The notes: a model not told the origin generated them from the letters alone. A stretch of DNA of 64,000 nucleotides from Mycobacterium pseudokansasii (GCF_900566075.1 NZ_UPHU01000001.1:1054001-1118000), one strand, 5' to 3'. Shown: positions 18,579 to 28,254, numbered from the stretch's first letter. Program-made: numbers and translations.

Positions 18579-20840
18579 ATGCCGACAGATAGCGTGTTCC
18601 CGGCTCCACCAACCTTGTCAGACCTTGTGCGTGGTAACGCCGAAAGCTATTCAGACAAGGTTGCATTCGACTATTGCCGGTATTCCCCCAACGGGGAAGA
18701 ACATAGCCAGCTAACCTATCGCGAACTCGACATCAAGGCGCGTGCGATCGCGTCGATCTTGCAACAACAGGGCGCTGCGGGCGAACGGGTACTGGTCCTC
18801 TGTCCCTCGGGTCTGGATTTTATCGCCGGCTTCTTCGGGTGTATCCACGCCGGGGCCGTCGCTGTACCGGTGCATCCACCGGTTCGCGACCGGGTGATTG
18901 GGCGCGTGGCGTCGATTATCGCGGATGTGCAAGCGCGCTTCGTGCTTACCACCGCGGAAGTCCAAGCGAAGGTCAAGAATGTGGTGGACGGCTTGGCCGA
19001 CGGGAGTTCCCTGCAGTGGTGTGCCGTAGACACCGTCAACCCGCAATCCGCCACGGAGTGGATCACACCGGACATCGACCCGAGCGCAATCGCTTTCGTG
19101 CAGTACACCTCGGGTTCTACGAGCACACCAAAAGGCGTGATGGTGACGCACCGAAACCTGCTGTCCAACCTGGAGACCATCCGTAGGGCCACGGGCTGGG
19201 TCGACTCGTACGTCGCGGTGTCCTGGCTGCCGCCGCATCACGACATGGGCCTTATCAGCATGATTCTCGGGACGATTTGCTTTGGGGGCAGTTGCTTCTT
19301 GATGCCGCCCGAAGCTTTCATCGAACGCCCAATGCGTTGGCTCGAAGCGCTTTCCCGTTATGGCGGCACGATCACCGCTGCACCGAATTTCGCCTACGAC
19401 CTGTGTGTCGAACGCAGCAGCGAACAGGAACGCGCCGCGCTCGACCTCTCAAAGTGGTTGTTAGCCGTGTGTGCCGCCGAGCCGGTGCGCGCCGCTACCT
19501 TGGACCGGTTCGCCGATGCCTTCGGCCCCAGCGGCTTCCAGCCGGAGGCGTTCAAACCGGCGTACGGTCTGGCGGAGGCGACACTGCTGGCATCCGGTCA
19601 GGCCGATTGGATCGTCCCGCTCGTCCGACACGTCGATCCTGTTGCGCTGCGCGAGCACCACGTGGTAGGCGTCTCGCCGGCGCACCCGGCCGCCGTCACG
19701 CTCGTAGGCTGCGGTCCCGCACTGTACGACGTGGAAGTGGTTATCGTCGATCCGGACACCCGACGGTCCTGTGCGGACGGCGAAGTCGGCGAGATCTGGC
19801 TCGCCGGCGGCGGTATCGCGCAGGGATATTGGGGCGAACCGATCGAGACGGAAGAGACATTCTCGGCGTTCCTCGCCGATACCGGGCGCGGACCGTTCCT
19901 ACGCACCGGGGACCTGGGGTTCTTCCTGGACGGCGAGCTGTTCGTCACGGGGCGGCTCAAGGACCTCGTCATCATCCGCGGCCGCAACTACTACGCCGAA
20001 GACATCGAGGCCACGGTGCAGGACAGCCATGCGGCGCTGCTGCGCGGGCGGGGTGCGGCGTTCTCGGTAATGCCGTCAGCCAATGACGCCGAACAGCTCA
20101 TCGTCGTACAGGAGGTGGATCGCGAGCGGATCCGCGAAGCCGACGTCGGCGCGGTTATCGCCGCAATTCGTGCCGCGGTCACCGAGGACCATGAGATTCA
20201 GGCGCACGCCGTCTTATTGGTGGAGCCGCTGCGGATCCCGACAACCTCGAGCGGAAAGATCCGGCGAAACGCCTGCCGGCAACGGTTCCTCGACGGCGGC
20301 CTCGAGGTTTTCGCGCAGTGGCACATGCCGCGCGATCCGCAGCCGGCCGTATCGCCTACCGAGCCGACTCCACTGCACGCCGGGCGTGCCGAGATCTCAG
20401 AGTGGTTTGTTTCCAGGCTTTCTCTCGAGCTTGGCCTATCACCGGCTGAGATCGACACATCGTTGCCGCTCGCGCACTACGGTCTTGATTCGATCCGTGC
20501 CATCCGGTTGACCGCAGCAATGGAAACCTGGCTCGGACGTGAGCTCTCGCCCACGCTGACGCAGGAGTACCCGACGATCGACCTGTTGTCCGGACATTTG
20601 GCCGAGCCTGCCGCAGCGGTGGAGACAGCCAGTGGCTCCGCGAGCCCAGCCGAACCGTTCGCCGCCGTCGGCATCGGCTGCCGGCTGGACCCCGCCGGCG
20701 GGTCGTCGGAGGTCACCGATATCGCCGGCTCAGGGTGGATGGACCTGCTTGGCCGGATGCCGAAGATTTCCGACGACCATGTCGACGAACTGCTGCGTCA
20801 GGTCATGGCCGCCAACGATCACCAGGACGAGCAGGCCTGA
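18579..20840 (+). CDS. Fatty acyl-AMP ligase fused to an acyl carrier protein
   Basis: 753 residues. The FAAL part (about 1-590) has YTSGSTSTPKG near residue 177, WLPPHHDMGL, RTGDLGF and the C-terminal lysine in TTSSGKIRR (about 555). A carrier domain follows at about 600-680 with phosphopantetheine Ser638 (YGLDSIRAI). A loader of this type activates a fatty acid and mounts it on its own ACP in cis. The last 34 residues end in ISDDHVDELLRQVMAA, almost the same as the C-terminal helix of the PKS, which suggests both dock to the same partner. This is the second acyl-activating enzyme in the cluster, so the product may carry two acyl chains, or this may be an alternative starter. Confidence 0.92.
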   Translation: MPTDSVFPAPPTLSDLVRGNAESYSDKVAFDYCRYSPNGEEHSQLTYRELDIKARAIASILQQQGAAGERVLVLCPSGLDFIAGFFGCIHAGAVAVPVHPPVRDRVIGRVASIIADVQARFVLTTAEVQAKVKNVVDGLADGSSLQWCAVDTVNPQSATEWITPDIDPSAIAFVQYTSGSTSTPKGVMVTHRNLLSNLETIRRATGWVDSYVAVSWLPPHHDMGLISMILGTICFGGSCFLMPPEAFIERPMRWLEALSRYGGTITAAPNFAYDLCVERSSEQERAALDLSKWLLAVCAAEPVRAATLDRFADAFGPSGFQPEAFKPAYGLAEATLLASGQADWIVPLVRHVDPVALREHHVVGVSPAHPAAVTLVGCGPALYDVEVVIVDPDTRRSCADGEVGEIWLAGGGIAQGYWGEPIETEETFSAFLADTGRGPFLRTGDLGFFLDGELFVTGRLKDLVIIRGRNYYAEDIEATVQDSHAALLRGRGAAFSVMPSANDAEQLIVVQEVDRERIREADVGAVIAAIRAAVTEDHEIQAHAVLLVEPLRIPTTSSGKIRRNACRQRFLDGGLEVFAQWHMPRDPQPAVSPTEPTPLHAGRAEISEWFVSRLSLELGLSPAEIDTSLPLAHYGLDSIRAIRLTAAMETWLGRELSPTLTQEYPTIDLLSGHLAEPAAAVETASGSASPAEPFAAVGIGCRLDPAGGSSEVTDIAGSGWMDLLGRMPKISDDHVDELLRQVMAANDHQDEQA

Positions 20841-20915
20841 TCCGCAGCTATCGCGGCAGCGCTGGCCACGGTTGCCGCAACTGACGACGCAAATCGGGCA
20901 AATCACATCGGAGGA

Positions 20916-22496
20916 ATGAGACAAGCACATATGCGCCGGACTGGGTCAACGTATGACGCCATCGTCGTCGGCTCCGGAGCTGCTGGCTCGTGGGCTGTCA
21001 AAGAGCTGACGGAAGGCGGCCTGAGGGTGGTCCTGCTCGAGGCCGGCCGGAACCTGGATATCGCGCGCGACTTTCCTGCCGACGCCGACTTGAAATTTAG
21101 TGGGATTGCGCCACGCGTCAAGTCGGCGATCAATGGCCAACATGTTCAGGCGCGATCGCCAGCTTTTTCCGAGACTACAAAGCGGTTCTATGTCAACGAC
21201 CGGGAGAACCCGTATACATCGGCACCAGGAAATACGTTCCTCTGGTTCAGGGGCCGACAACTCGGCGGCCGCCTTCACACGTGGTATCGACATGCACCGC
21301 GGATGTCGAATTACGAATTCAAAGCCGCAAGTGTCCGCGGAGACGGCGTCGACTGGCCATTGTCGTACGAAGATCTGGCACCGTACTACGATATCGTCGA
21401 ACGGACGCTCGGAGTCCACGGAGAATCCGCAGGAATTCCAAATTGCCCGGATGGCCAGTTCATCGGACGTGCGAAAACAACAAAGGTCGAAGAGACGTTT
21501 CTGTCCCGAGTCGAGAAGCGTCTCCCGGGGCTTCGCGTGACGTACGCAAGGAAGGTCAAGTACGACAACGAGCGGATTCCGCTTCCCGCCAGAGTCGCCC
21601 GGGCAACAGGCCGCCTCGACATACGGACGGACGCCGTCGTGAGCCGGTTGCTCATCGATGCGCGAACGGGGAAGGCGACCGGCGTCGAATACATCGAGCG
21701 ATTGACGGGGAATCCGCAGCTGGTTTACGGGAAAGTCGTCGTCCTCTGCGCGTCGACAATCGAAAGCGTGCGGATTCTTCTGAACTCGGCTTGCGCCAGG
21801 CATCCGTCCGGTGTCGGCGGATCGTCGGGCAATCTCGGTCGCTATCTGTGCGACCACGTGGTGCATACGCTTGTTGGCACAGTGCCCAAAAGGGATGTCG
21901 AGCCCGGTACGAACGCGGATGGCTTCGATTTTGGAAACGTTGGACTCTACATCCCGAGCTTCTGCGAAAAGGAATCAACAAACTTTCCCGGCGGCTACGG
22001 CATCCAGATGTCGATCGGCCGCGGGCGACCGTGGTGGGCCATGACCGCGTTCGGCGAAATGCAGCCTCGATACCAAAATCATGTGTCGCTCGACCCGACC
22101 GTCACAGACGCGTGGGGGATTCCAGTGGCTCATATCTCGTGTAGCTATTCTCGGCCTGAGTTCAATATGATTGCCCATATGAGGCAGCGGCTCCCAGAAA
22201 TTGCGGTCGCCGGCGGCCTCAAGGTCGACAAGATCTTCAATCGCCTGCTTCGTTCTAGTTTTCTCTGCCGGCCTGGAGTGGCCATTCACGAGACCGGCGG
22301 CGCGCGCATGGGCGACAAACCCGAAAACTCGGTGTTGAATTCGTACTGTCAGTGCTGGGACGCGGACAACGTGTTCGTGACCGACGGCGCATGCTTTGTC
22401 CACCCCGGATTCCAGAATCCCACGCTCACGATCATGGCTCTCACGGTTCGAGCGTGTCGATTCATCGTTGGTGACTATGCGAAGTATGTGAACTGA
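20916..22496 (+). CDS. GMC-family FAD-dependent oxidoreductase
   Basis: 526 residues. The N-terminal FAD-binding fold is YDAIVVGSGAAGSWAVKEL with acidic LLEAG at the end of the second strand. The GMC C-terminal domain ends in HETGGARMG and HPGFQNPTLTIMALTVR, which carries the catalytic His and Asn. Such enzymes oxidise alcohols or sugars. The start is uncertain: GGAGG at 20910-20914 is 1 base from ATG 20916 and 16 bases from ATG 20931, and the FAD motif would suit either. The gene looks less GC-rich than the PKS and NRPS genes before it, hinting at separate acquisition. The next gene begins directly after its stop codon. Confidence 0.88.
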   Translation: MRQAHMRRTGSTYDAIVVGSGAAGSWAVKELTEGGLRVVLLEAGRNLDIARDFPADADLKFSGIAPRVKSAINGQHVQARSPAFSETTKRFYVNDRENPYTSAPGNTFLWFRGRQLGGRLHTWYRHAPRMSNYEFKAASVRGDGVDWPLSYEDLAPYYDIVERTLGVHGESAGIPNCPDGQFIGRAKTTKVEETFLSRVEKRLPGLRVTYARKVKYDNERIPLPARVARATGRLDIRTDAVVSRLLIDARTGKATGVEYIERLTGNPQLVYGKVVVLCASTIESVRILLNSACARHPSGVGGSSGNLGRYLCDHVVHTLVGTVPKRDVEPGTNADGFDFGNVGLYIPSFCEKESTNFPGGYGIQMSIGRGRPWWAMTAFGEMQPRYQNHVSLDPTVTDAWGIPVAHISCSYSRPEFNMIAHMRQRLPEIAVAGGLKVDKIFNRLLRSSFLCRPGVAIHETGGARMGDKPENSVLNSYCQCWDADNVFVTDGACFVHPGFQNPTLTIMALTVRACRFIVGDYAKYVN

Positions 22497-23483
22497 ATGG
22501 AGTACGGAAAGGTTGCCGGGATCGATAAACCCGTCTCGCGAATCGTCTTCGGCACCGATCGCCTGCGGAGCACGCTATTGCAGTCGCTACCCAATCGAGG
22601 CCGTGAGCAACAGGTGTTCTCGCTTTTAGATCGGACCTTCGAACTCGGGTGCAACTCCTTCGACACGGCACGCTTATATTGGGACAGCGAACGGACGCTG
22701 GGGGTATGGATTCGGGAACGCCGGAATCGCGACGACGTGGTGGTCATCAGCAAGGGATGTCATCCCACGCTGTTGTCAAAACGCCCGCGGCTGTCTGCGT
22801 CAGACGTCACCCGCGACCTGCACGCATCCCTCAAAGCGCTCGGCACCGATTTCATTGATCTGTATCTGCTCCACTACGACCACCCCGGTGCGCAAATCGA
22901 ACCGCTCATGGAACGGCTCAACCGTCACATTGACGAAGGCAAAATCACCGCTATAGGTGCGTCGAACTGGTCGCACGAGCGAATTGCTGACGCCAATGCG
23001 CTCGCCATCAGCCAGCGGCTGAAACCGTTCACCGCGTCGAGCGCTCAATTCAGCCTTGCCGACTGGACACGACCTCTGTGGCCTGGAGCGGTCACCCTCG
23101 GGGGGGACGGCCAGCATGCCGCACGGGAATGGTATTCGATGCACGGGCTATCAGTGTTCGCGTGGTCCAGCCTTGGCCGCGGATTCTTTTCAGATCACTT
23201 CGACCCGAAGCATCCGGCCGCCAATCGCGTGAGCCGGCGGTGTACCGCCCACTTCGGCGCCGATGAGAACATCAAAAAGCTGGAGCGCACAAGGATATTC
23301 GCGCGCGAGCATCGGGTCACCGTCGCACAGGTCGCGCTTGCCTACGTGCTGCGCCACCCGCTTGAGGTGTTTGCCGTGGTCGGCTGCACGACGTTTGAGA
23401 AATTCGCCGAGAACGCGGCGGCATTGTCCCTGAAGCTGGACGAAGAGACGCTCCACTGGCTCGCGACAGGAATGAGTGAATAG
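22497..23483 (+). CDS. Aldo/keto reductase
   Basis: 328-residue NAD(P)H-dependent aldo-keto reductase. The catalytic tetrad is visible: Asp in SFDTARLYWDSE with its following Tyr, Lys in VVISKGCH, and His in LLHYDHP. The (beta/alpha)8 C-terminal region has VTVAQVALAYVLRHP. Its ATG directly abuts the TGA of the GMC oxidoreductase gene, so the two are surely co-translated and may act in sequence, for instance oxidation then stereochemically inverted reduction of a hydroxyl in a sugar or lipid. Base composition resembles the GMC gene. It is the last gene of the cluster. Confidence 0.9.
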   Translation: MEYGKVAGIDKPVSRIVFGTDRLRSTLLQSLPNRGREQQVFSLLDRTFELGCNSFDTARLYWDSERTLGVWIRERRNRDDVVVISKGCHPTLLSKRPRLSASDVTRDLHASLKALGTDFIDLYLLHYDHPGAQIEPLMERLNRHIDEGKITAIGASNWSHERIADANALAISQRLKPFTASSAQFSLADWTRPLWPGAVTLGGDGQHAAREWYSMHGLSVFAWSSLGRGFFSDHFDPKHPAANRVSRRCTAHFGADENIKKLERTRIFAREHRVTVAQVALAYVLRHPLEVFAVVGCTTFEKFAENAAALSLKLDEETLHWLATGMSE

Positions 23484-23916
23484 CCGACTTTGCCCAGGCA
23501 ATTTTCAACTCGGCCGGCGATTTCGGTGAGGTCGTCTGGATCTTGGGTCTGGCTTTCGTGTGGACGGCGTTCGGATACTGGTGCGTGCGAGATCACCCGT
23601 CGTGGATCCGCCAATGGCCGCCGGACGGTGCGTCTGTGACCGATGTGGCTGGTGGCGTCGCGCGGCCCTGTCAAACGCCGCCTCGTCGCCGCCAGCCTGC
23701 AACCACGTGCACGACGCACCGCGCAGATTCACAGGCAGGTCGCCGTGGCTCTAGCCTCGATGAACACGCCCCTGTGGTCCAGAGCTGGTCATGCCTGCGC
23801 GGCATAGCTTGCCGGCGAAAGCCACACCGCGGCTCACCTGCCCGCAGTCCCAGCACAACCCAGATGCGATCGAAGTCGGTCACCCGGCAGCCCGCCCTGC
23901 TAAGCGGCCCTCGAAT
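23484..23916. other. Non-coding gap with no recognisable gene
   Basis: About 430 bases between the aldo-keto reductase and the rplN promoter. Both strands have short open stretches (for example minus strand 23883 to 23671 and 23719 to 23342). None shows a family motif, none has a convincing ribosome site, and one overlaps the end of the reductase gene. The minus-strand stretches could be pieces of one frameshifted relic, but I cannot name it. This is the downstream border of the inserted cluster. Confidence 0.4.
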
Positions 23917-23945
23917 TTGGCTCTGAGCTGGCCGTCCCCTAGACT
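23917..23945 (+). promoter_or_regulatory. Candidate sigma-A promoter of the rplN operon
   Basis: TTGGCT (23917-23922), 17-base spacer, TAGACT (23940-23945). A 7-bp hairpin CCCCTAG-ACT-CTAGGGG at 23936-23952 overlaps the -10. Transcription would start near 23952 and leave a leader of about 134 bases before the rplN GTG. A separate promoter explains how a 20-kb cluster can sit between the upstream genes and rplN without silencing essential ribosomal genes. Confidence 0.55.
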
Positions 23946-24085
23946 CTAGGGGTTGCCTTGGGCAGACCTCGGCCGGTGCGCGCAGGCGTTATCGGCCCCG
24001 CGTGCCCGTCGGTGACGAAAGACCGCGCATGTCAGGGTGTTCGGTTAACCCTGCCGTGCACACGTCAACCAGGTCAGGAGATCTA

Positions 24086-24454
24086 GTGATTCAGCAGGAA
24101 TCGCGGCTCAAGGTCGCCGACAACACCGGCGCCAAGGAGATCTTGTGCATCCGCGTGCTCGGCGGATCGTCGCGACGCTATGCCGGCATCGGTGACGTCA
24201 TCGTCGCCACGGTCAAGGACGCGATTCCCGGCGGCAACGTCAAGCGCGGAGACGTCGTCAAGGCCGTCGTGGTGCGCACCGCCAAGGAACGCCGGCGTCC
24301 CGACGGCAGCTACATCAAGTTCGACGAGAACGCCGCGGTGATCATCAAGCCCGACAACGACCCGCGCGGAACCCGCATCTTCGGGCCGGTCGGGCGGGAA
24401 CTGCGGGAGAAGCGATTCATGAAGATCATCTCGCTGGCCCCGGAGGTGTTGTAG
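24086..24454 (+). CDS. rplN: 50S ribosomal protein L14
   Basis: 122 residues from the GTG at 24086 ([17 protein letters not shown]), 5 bases after AGGAG. An upstream in-frame extension is open but does not belong to the family. L14 binds 23S rRNA and forms an inter-subunit bridge. The ending [20 protein letters not shown] is canonical. First gene of the spc-type run; the next gene starts immediately after its stop. Confidence 0.98.
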   Translation: MIQQESRLKVADNTGAKEILCIRVLGGSSRRYAGIGDVIVATVKDAIPGGNVKRGDVVKAVVVRTAKERRRPDGSYIKFDENAAVIIKPDNDPRGTRIFGPVGRELREKRFMKIISLAPEVL

Positions 24455-24772
24455 ATGAAGGTCCACAAGGGCGACACCGTGCTGGTGATTGCCGGTAAAG
24501 ACAAAGGAGCAAAGGGCAAGGTTTTGCAGGCGTACCCGGACCGTAACCGGGTCCTGGTCGAGGGAGTCAACCGGATCAAGAAGCACACCGCGGTTTCCAC
24601 CAACCAGCGTGGCGCCAGGTCGGGCGGGATCGTCACCCAGGAGGCCCCGATCCACGTCTCCAACGTGATGGTCGTCGACTCCGACGGCAATCCCACCCGA
24701 ATCGGCTACCGGGTCGACGAGGAGACCGGCAAACGGGTCCGTATTTCGAAGCGCAACGGCAAGGACATCTGA
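24455..24772 (+). CDS. rplX: 50S ribosomal protein L24
   Basis: 105 residues with the N-terminal KOW motif ([21 protein letters not shown]). L24 is an assembly-initiating protein of the large subunit. The ATG directly follows the rplN stop, and its own TGA overlaps the rplE ATG by one base, so translation is coupled. Full length for actinobacteria. Confidence 0.98.
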   Translation: MKVHKGDTVLVIAGKDKGAKGKVLQAYPDRNRVLVEGVNRIKKHTAVSTNQRGARSGGIVTQEAPIHVSNVMVVDSDGNPTRIGYRVDEETGKRVRISKRNGKDI

Positions 24773-25335
24773 TGACCACTGCAGAGAAGACCCTGCCGCG
24801 TCTAAAAGAGCGCTACCGCAACGAGATCCGCGACACGCTGCAAAAGGAGTTCGGCTACCGCAACGTCATGCAGATCCCGACCGTGACCAAGGTCGTGGTC
24901 AACATGGGCGTCGGTGAGGCCGCTCGGGACGCCAAGTTGATCAATGGCGCGGTCAACGACCTGGCACTGATCACCGGGCAGCGCCCGGAAATCCGCCGGG
25001 CACGTAAGTCCATAGCGCAGTTCAAATTGCGTGAGGGCATGCCGGTCGGCGTACGCGTCACGCTGCGCGGAGACCGGATGTGGGAGTTCCTCGACCGGCT
25101 CACGTCGATCGCATTGCCGCGTATCCGCGACTTCCGCGGGTTGTCGCCCAAGCAATTCGACGGAGTGGGCAACTACACCTTCGGACTGGCCGAGCAGTCG
25201 GTGTTCCACGAGATCGACGTGGACAAGATCGACCGGGTGCGCGGCATGGACATCAACGTCGTCACCTCGGCGACAACCGACGAGGAAGGACGAGTGCTGT
25301 TGCGGGCCCTCGGCTTTCCCTTCAAGGAGAACTGA
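24772..25335 (+). CDS. rplE: 50S ribosomal protein L5
   Basis: 187 residues, full length. Contacts 5S rRNA and the P-site tRNA. Recognised by [40 protein letters not shown] and the end [10 protein letters not shown]. Start overlaps the rplX stop by one base; rpsN1 follows after 4 bases. Confidence 0.98.
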
Positions 25336-25339
25336 GCAG

Positions 25340-25525
25340 ATGGCGAAGAAGGCACTCGTCAACAAGGCCGCACGCAAGCCCAAGTTCGCGGTGCGCGGCT
25401 ACACCCGATGCAGCAAGTGCGGCCGCCCGCGCGCGGTGTTCCGCAAGTTCGGGTTATGCAGGATTTGCCTGCGCGAGATGGCGCATGCGGGTGAGTTACC
25501 CGGTGTGCAAAAGAGCAGCTGGTAA
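25340..25525 (+). CDS. rpsN1: 30S ribosomal protein S14, zinc-binding type
   Basis: 61 residues. This is the short C+ form of S14: two CxxC pairs (C24/C27 and C40/C43) form a zinc ribbon. Mycobacteria usually also carry a zinc-independent S14 elsewhere, induced under zinc limitation. The ATG at 25340 lies 4 bases after the rplE stop. Confidence 0.97.
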
Positions 25526-25551
25526 CCGCGAGGAAGGGTACAGACGCTGTC

Positions 25552-25950
25552 ATGACCATGACTGACCCGATCGCAGACTTCTTGACCCGTCTGCGCAATG
25601 CCAATTCGGCGTACCACGACGAGGTGCGGTTGCCGCACTCCAAGATCAAGGCCAACATCGCCCAGATACTGAAGAACGAGGGCTACATCAGCGACTTCCG
25701 CACCGAGGATGCTCGGGTCGGCAAATCGCTGATCGTGCAGCTCAAGTACGGGCCCAGCCGGGAGCGCAGCATCGCCGGTTTGCGCCGGGTGTCCAAGCCG
25801 GGGTTGCGGGTCTACGCGAAATCCACCAATCTGCCGCGGGTACTCGGCGGCCTGGGTGTGGCGATCATTTCGACCTCCTCGGGCTTGCTCACCGACCGTC
25901 AGGCAGCCAGACAGGGCGTGGGCGGCGAAGTCCTCGCATATGTCTGGTGA
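25552..25950 (+). CDS. rpsH: 30S ribosomal protein S8
   Basis: 132 residues. Begins [18 protein letters not shown] and ends [11 protein letters not shown], both diagnostic. S8 binds 16S rRNA and, in many bacteria, represses the spc operon by binding its own mRNA. A 26-base gap separates it from rpsN1. Confidence 0.98.
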   Translation: MTMTDPIADFLTRLRNANSAYHDEVRLPHSKIKANIAQILKNEGYISDFRTEDARVGKSLIVQLKYGPSRERSIAGLRRVSKPGLRVYAKSTNLPRVLGGLGVAIISTSSGLLTDRQAARQGVGGEVLAYVW

Positions 25951-25973
25951 GAGTGTGGTGAGAGGAAGCAACC

Positions 25974-26513
25974 ATGTCGCGTATTGGTAAGCAACCGATT
26001 CCGGTACCGCCCGGAGTCGACATCACGATCGACGGCCAGAACATCTCCGTCAAGGGGCCCAAGGGCGCCCTGGACATGACGGTCGCCGAGCCAATCACGG
26101 TGTCCCGCAACGATGACGGCGCCATCGTCGTCACGCGTCCCAACGATGAGCGGCGCAACCGCTCCCTGCACGGGCTGTCGCGCACCCTGGTCTCCAACCT
26201 CGTCACCGGCGTGACGCAGGGATACACCACCAAAATGGAGATCTACGGTGTCGGTTACCGCGTCCAGCTCAAGGGCGCCAATCTCGAGTTCGCGCTCGGA
26301 TACAGCCACCCGGTGGTGATCGAAGCGCCCGAAGGCATCACGTTCGCGGTCCAGGCGCCGACGAAGTTCACGGTGTCCGGGATCGACAAGCAGAAGGTCG
26401 GCCAGATTTCGGCGAATATCCGCCGGCTGCGTCGTCCCGACCCGTACAAGGGCAAGGGCGTGCGCTACGAAGGCGAGCAGATCCGCCGCAAGGTCGGAAA
26501 GACAGGTAAGTAG
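25974..26513 (+). CDS. rplF: 50S ribosomal protein L6
   Basis: 179 residues, normal length. Two tandem L6 folds; begins [15 protein letters not shown] and ends with the conserved [19 protein letters not shown] region followed by RKVGKTGK. Located at the base of the factor-binding stalk. GGAAG upstream serves as ribosome site. Confidence 0.98.
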   Translation: MSRIGKQPIPVPPGVDITIDGQNISVKGPKGALDMTVAEPITVSRNDDGAIVVTRPNDERRNRSLHGLSRTLVSNLVTGVTQGYTTKMEIYGVGYRVQLKGANLEFALGYSHPVVIEAPEGITFAVQAPTKFTVSGIDKQKVGQISANIRRLRRPDPYKGKGVRYEGEQIRRKVGKTGK

Positions 26514-26515
26514 TC

Positions 26516-26923
26516 ATGGCGCAATCACAGGCTGAAACCGCTGCGCGAAAGCCGGTGGGGCAGAGCGTATCCGCAACCCGGCGAGTCTCCCGGCTGCGCA
26601 GGCACGCACGGCTGCGCAAGAAGATCGCCGGCACCCCGCAGCGTCCCCGGCTGGTGGTACACCGGTCCGCGCGGCACATTCACGTGCAACTGGTCAACGA
26701 CCTCAACGGCACCACCGTCGCCGCGGCATCCTCGATCGAAGCCGATGTGCGTGGTCTGGACGGGGACAAGAAAGCCCGCAGCGTCCGGGTCGGCCAGCTG
26801 ATCGCGGAACGGGCCAAGGCGGCCGGCATCGACACCGTGGTATTCGACCGCGGCGGCTACAGCTACGGCGGGCGGATCGCGGCGCTGGCAGATGCCGCAC
26901 GCGAGAACGGATTGAACTTCTGA
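26516..26923 (+). CDS. rplR: 50S ribosomal protein L18
   Basis: 135 residues with a basic N-terminal tail, [17 protein letters not shown] and the ending [20 protein letters not shown]. Binds 5S rRNA together with L5. Starts 2 bases after the rplF stop. The N-terminus is slightly extended compared with non-mycobacterial L18. Confidence 0.98.
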   Translation: MAQSQAETAARKPVGQSVSATRRVSRLRRHARLRKKIAGTPQRPRLVVHRSARHIHVQLVNDLNGTTVAAASSIEADVRGLDGDKKARSVRVGQLIAERAKAAGIDTVVFDRGGYSYGGRIAALADAARENGLNF

Positions 26924-26942
26924 TGAACGGGAGGACCGCATA

Positions 26943-27596
26943 ATGGCGGAACAGTCGGCTGGCGGGCAAGGCGCCCCGGACAGCCGCGACTCGCGCGACG
27001 GCCGGGGCCGGCGCGACAGCGGCCGCGGCGGCCGCGACGGCGACAAGAGCAATTACTTGGAGCGTGTCGTGGCCATCAACCGGGTTTCCAAGGTGGTCAA
27101 GGGTGGTCGGCGATTCAGCTTCACCGCGCTGGTCATCGTGGGCGACGGCAACGGGATGGTCGGTGTCGGCTACGGCAAGGCCAAGGAGGTTCCGGCCGCG
27201 ATCGCCAAGGGCGTCGAGGAGGCTCGTAAGGGCTTTTTCCGGGTGCCTTTGATCCGCGGCACCATCACGCACCCGGTGCAGGGCGAAGCGGCCGCCGGCG
27301 TGGTGTTGTTGCGCCCGGCCAGCCCCGGTACCGGTGTGATCGCCGGTGGTGCGGCCCGCGCGGTGCTGGAATGCGCTGGCGTGCACGACATTCTGGCCAA
27401 ATCGTTGGGCAGCGACAACGCGATCAACGTGGTGCACGCCACCGTTGCTGCGCTGAAGATGCTGCAGCGTCCCGAGGAGGTGGCCGCCCGTCGCGGTCTG
27501 CCGATCGAGGACGTCGCTCCGGCCGGCATGCTGAAGGCGCGCCGCGAAAGTGACGCGCTCGCCGCCGCGGCGGTGCGGGAGGCGGCACAGCCATGA
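26943..27596 (+). CDS. rpsE: 30S ribosomal protein S5
   Basis: 217 residues. A low-complexity Gly/Asp/Arg-rich N-terminal tail of about 35 residues, typical of mycobacterial S5, precedes the S5 double-stranded RNA-binding fold ([20 protein letters not shown]). Important for decoding fidelity. Its stop overlaps the rpmD start (ATGA). Confidence 0.97.
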   Translation: MAEQSAGGQGAPDSRDSRDGRGRRDSGRGGRDGDKSNYLERVVAINRVSKVVKGGRRFSFTALVIVGDGNGMVGVGYGKAKEVPAAIAKGVEEARKGFFRVPLIRGTITHPVQGEAAAGVVLLRPASPGTGVIAGGAARAVLECAGVHDILAKSLGSDNAINVVHATVAALKMLQRPEEVAARRGLPIEDVAPAGMLKARRESDALAAAAVREAAQP

Positions 27597-27802
27597 GCCA
27601 ACTCAAGATCACCCAGGTGCGTAGCACCATCGGGGCCCGCTGGAAGCAGCGCGAGAGCCTGCGCACTCTGGGCTTGCGGCGGATTCGCCACTCGGTGGTT
27701 CGCGAGGACAACCCTCAGACCCGCGGCCTGATCGCGGTGGTGCGGCACCTCGTCGAGGTGGAGTCCACAAACGTGGAGGCGACCGGAGGTAAGACCAAGT
27801 GA
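27593..27802 (+). CDS. rpmD: 50S ribosomal protein L30
   Basis: 69 residues. [25 protein letters not shown] is the L30 signature. Overlaps both neighbours by four bases, so it is translated with rpsE and rplO. Confidence 0.97.
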   Translation: MSQLKITQVRSTIGARWKQRESLRTLGLRRIRHSVVREDNPQTRGLIAVVRHLVEVESTNVEATGGKTK

Positions 27803-28239
27803 CCATCAAGCTGCACGACCTGCGGCCGGCGCCCGGATCGAAGACCGCACGCACCCGCGTCGGTCGCGGTGGGGGCTCCAAGGGCAAGTCAGCGGGGCGT
27901 GGCACCAAGGGCACCAAGGCCCGCAAGCAGGTGCCGGTGACCTTTGAGGGCGGGCAGATGCCCATCCACATGCGACTGCCCAAGCTCAAGGGATTCCGTA
28001 ACCGGTTCCGCACCGAATACGAGATCGTCAACGTCGGCGACATCAATCGGCTGTTCCCACAGGGCGGCACCGTCGGCGTCGAGGACCTGGTGGCCAAGGG
28101 AGCGGTTCGCAAGAACGCTCTGGTCAAGGTGCTCGGTGACGGCAAGCTGACCGTCAAGGTCGACCTCACCGCGCACAAGTTCAGCGGCAGCGCACGCGAG
28201 AAGATCACCGCGGCCGGCGGCTCAGCCACCGAGCTCTAA
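27799..28239 (+). CDS. rplO: 50S ribosomal protein L15
   Basis: 146 residues from a GTG start overlapping the rpmD stop. Gly/Lys-rich N-terminal extension ([30 protein letters not shown]) and a globular C-terminal domain ending in [14 protein letters not shown]. Last ribosomal gene of the run; the next gene is convergent and ends 15 bases downstream. Confidence 0.98.
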   Translation: MTIKLHDLRPAPGSKTARTRVGRGGGSKGKSAGRGTKGTKARKQVPVTFEGGQMPIHMRLPKLKGFRNRFRTEYEIVNVGDINRLFPQGGTVGVEDLVAKGAVRKNALVKVLGDGKLTVKVDLTAHKFSGSAREKITAAGGSATEL

Positions 28240-28254
28240 TACCGCTCGCGCAAG

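Noticed and set aside
23342..23883. Minus-strand open frames as a gene in the gap before rplN
   Set aside because: Two overlapping frames without recognisable motif; one runs into the aldo-keto reductase coding sequence. At most an unidentified relic.
24002..24085. Longer N-terminus of L14
   Set aside because: The family begins at [10 protein letters not shown] and AGGAG lies before GTG 24086.
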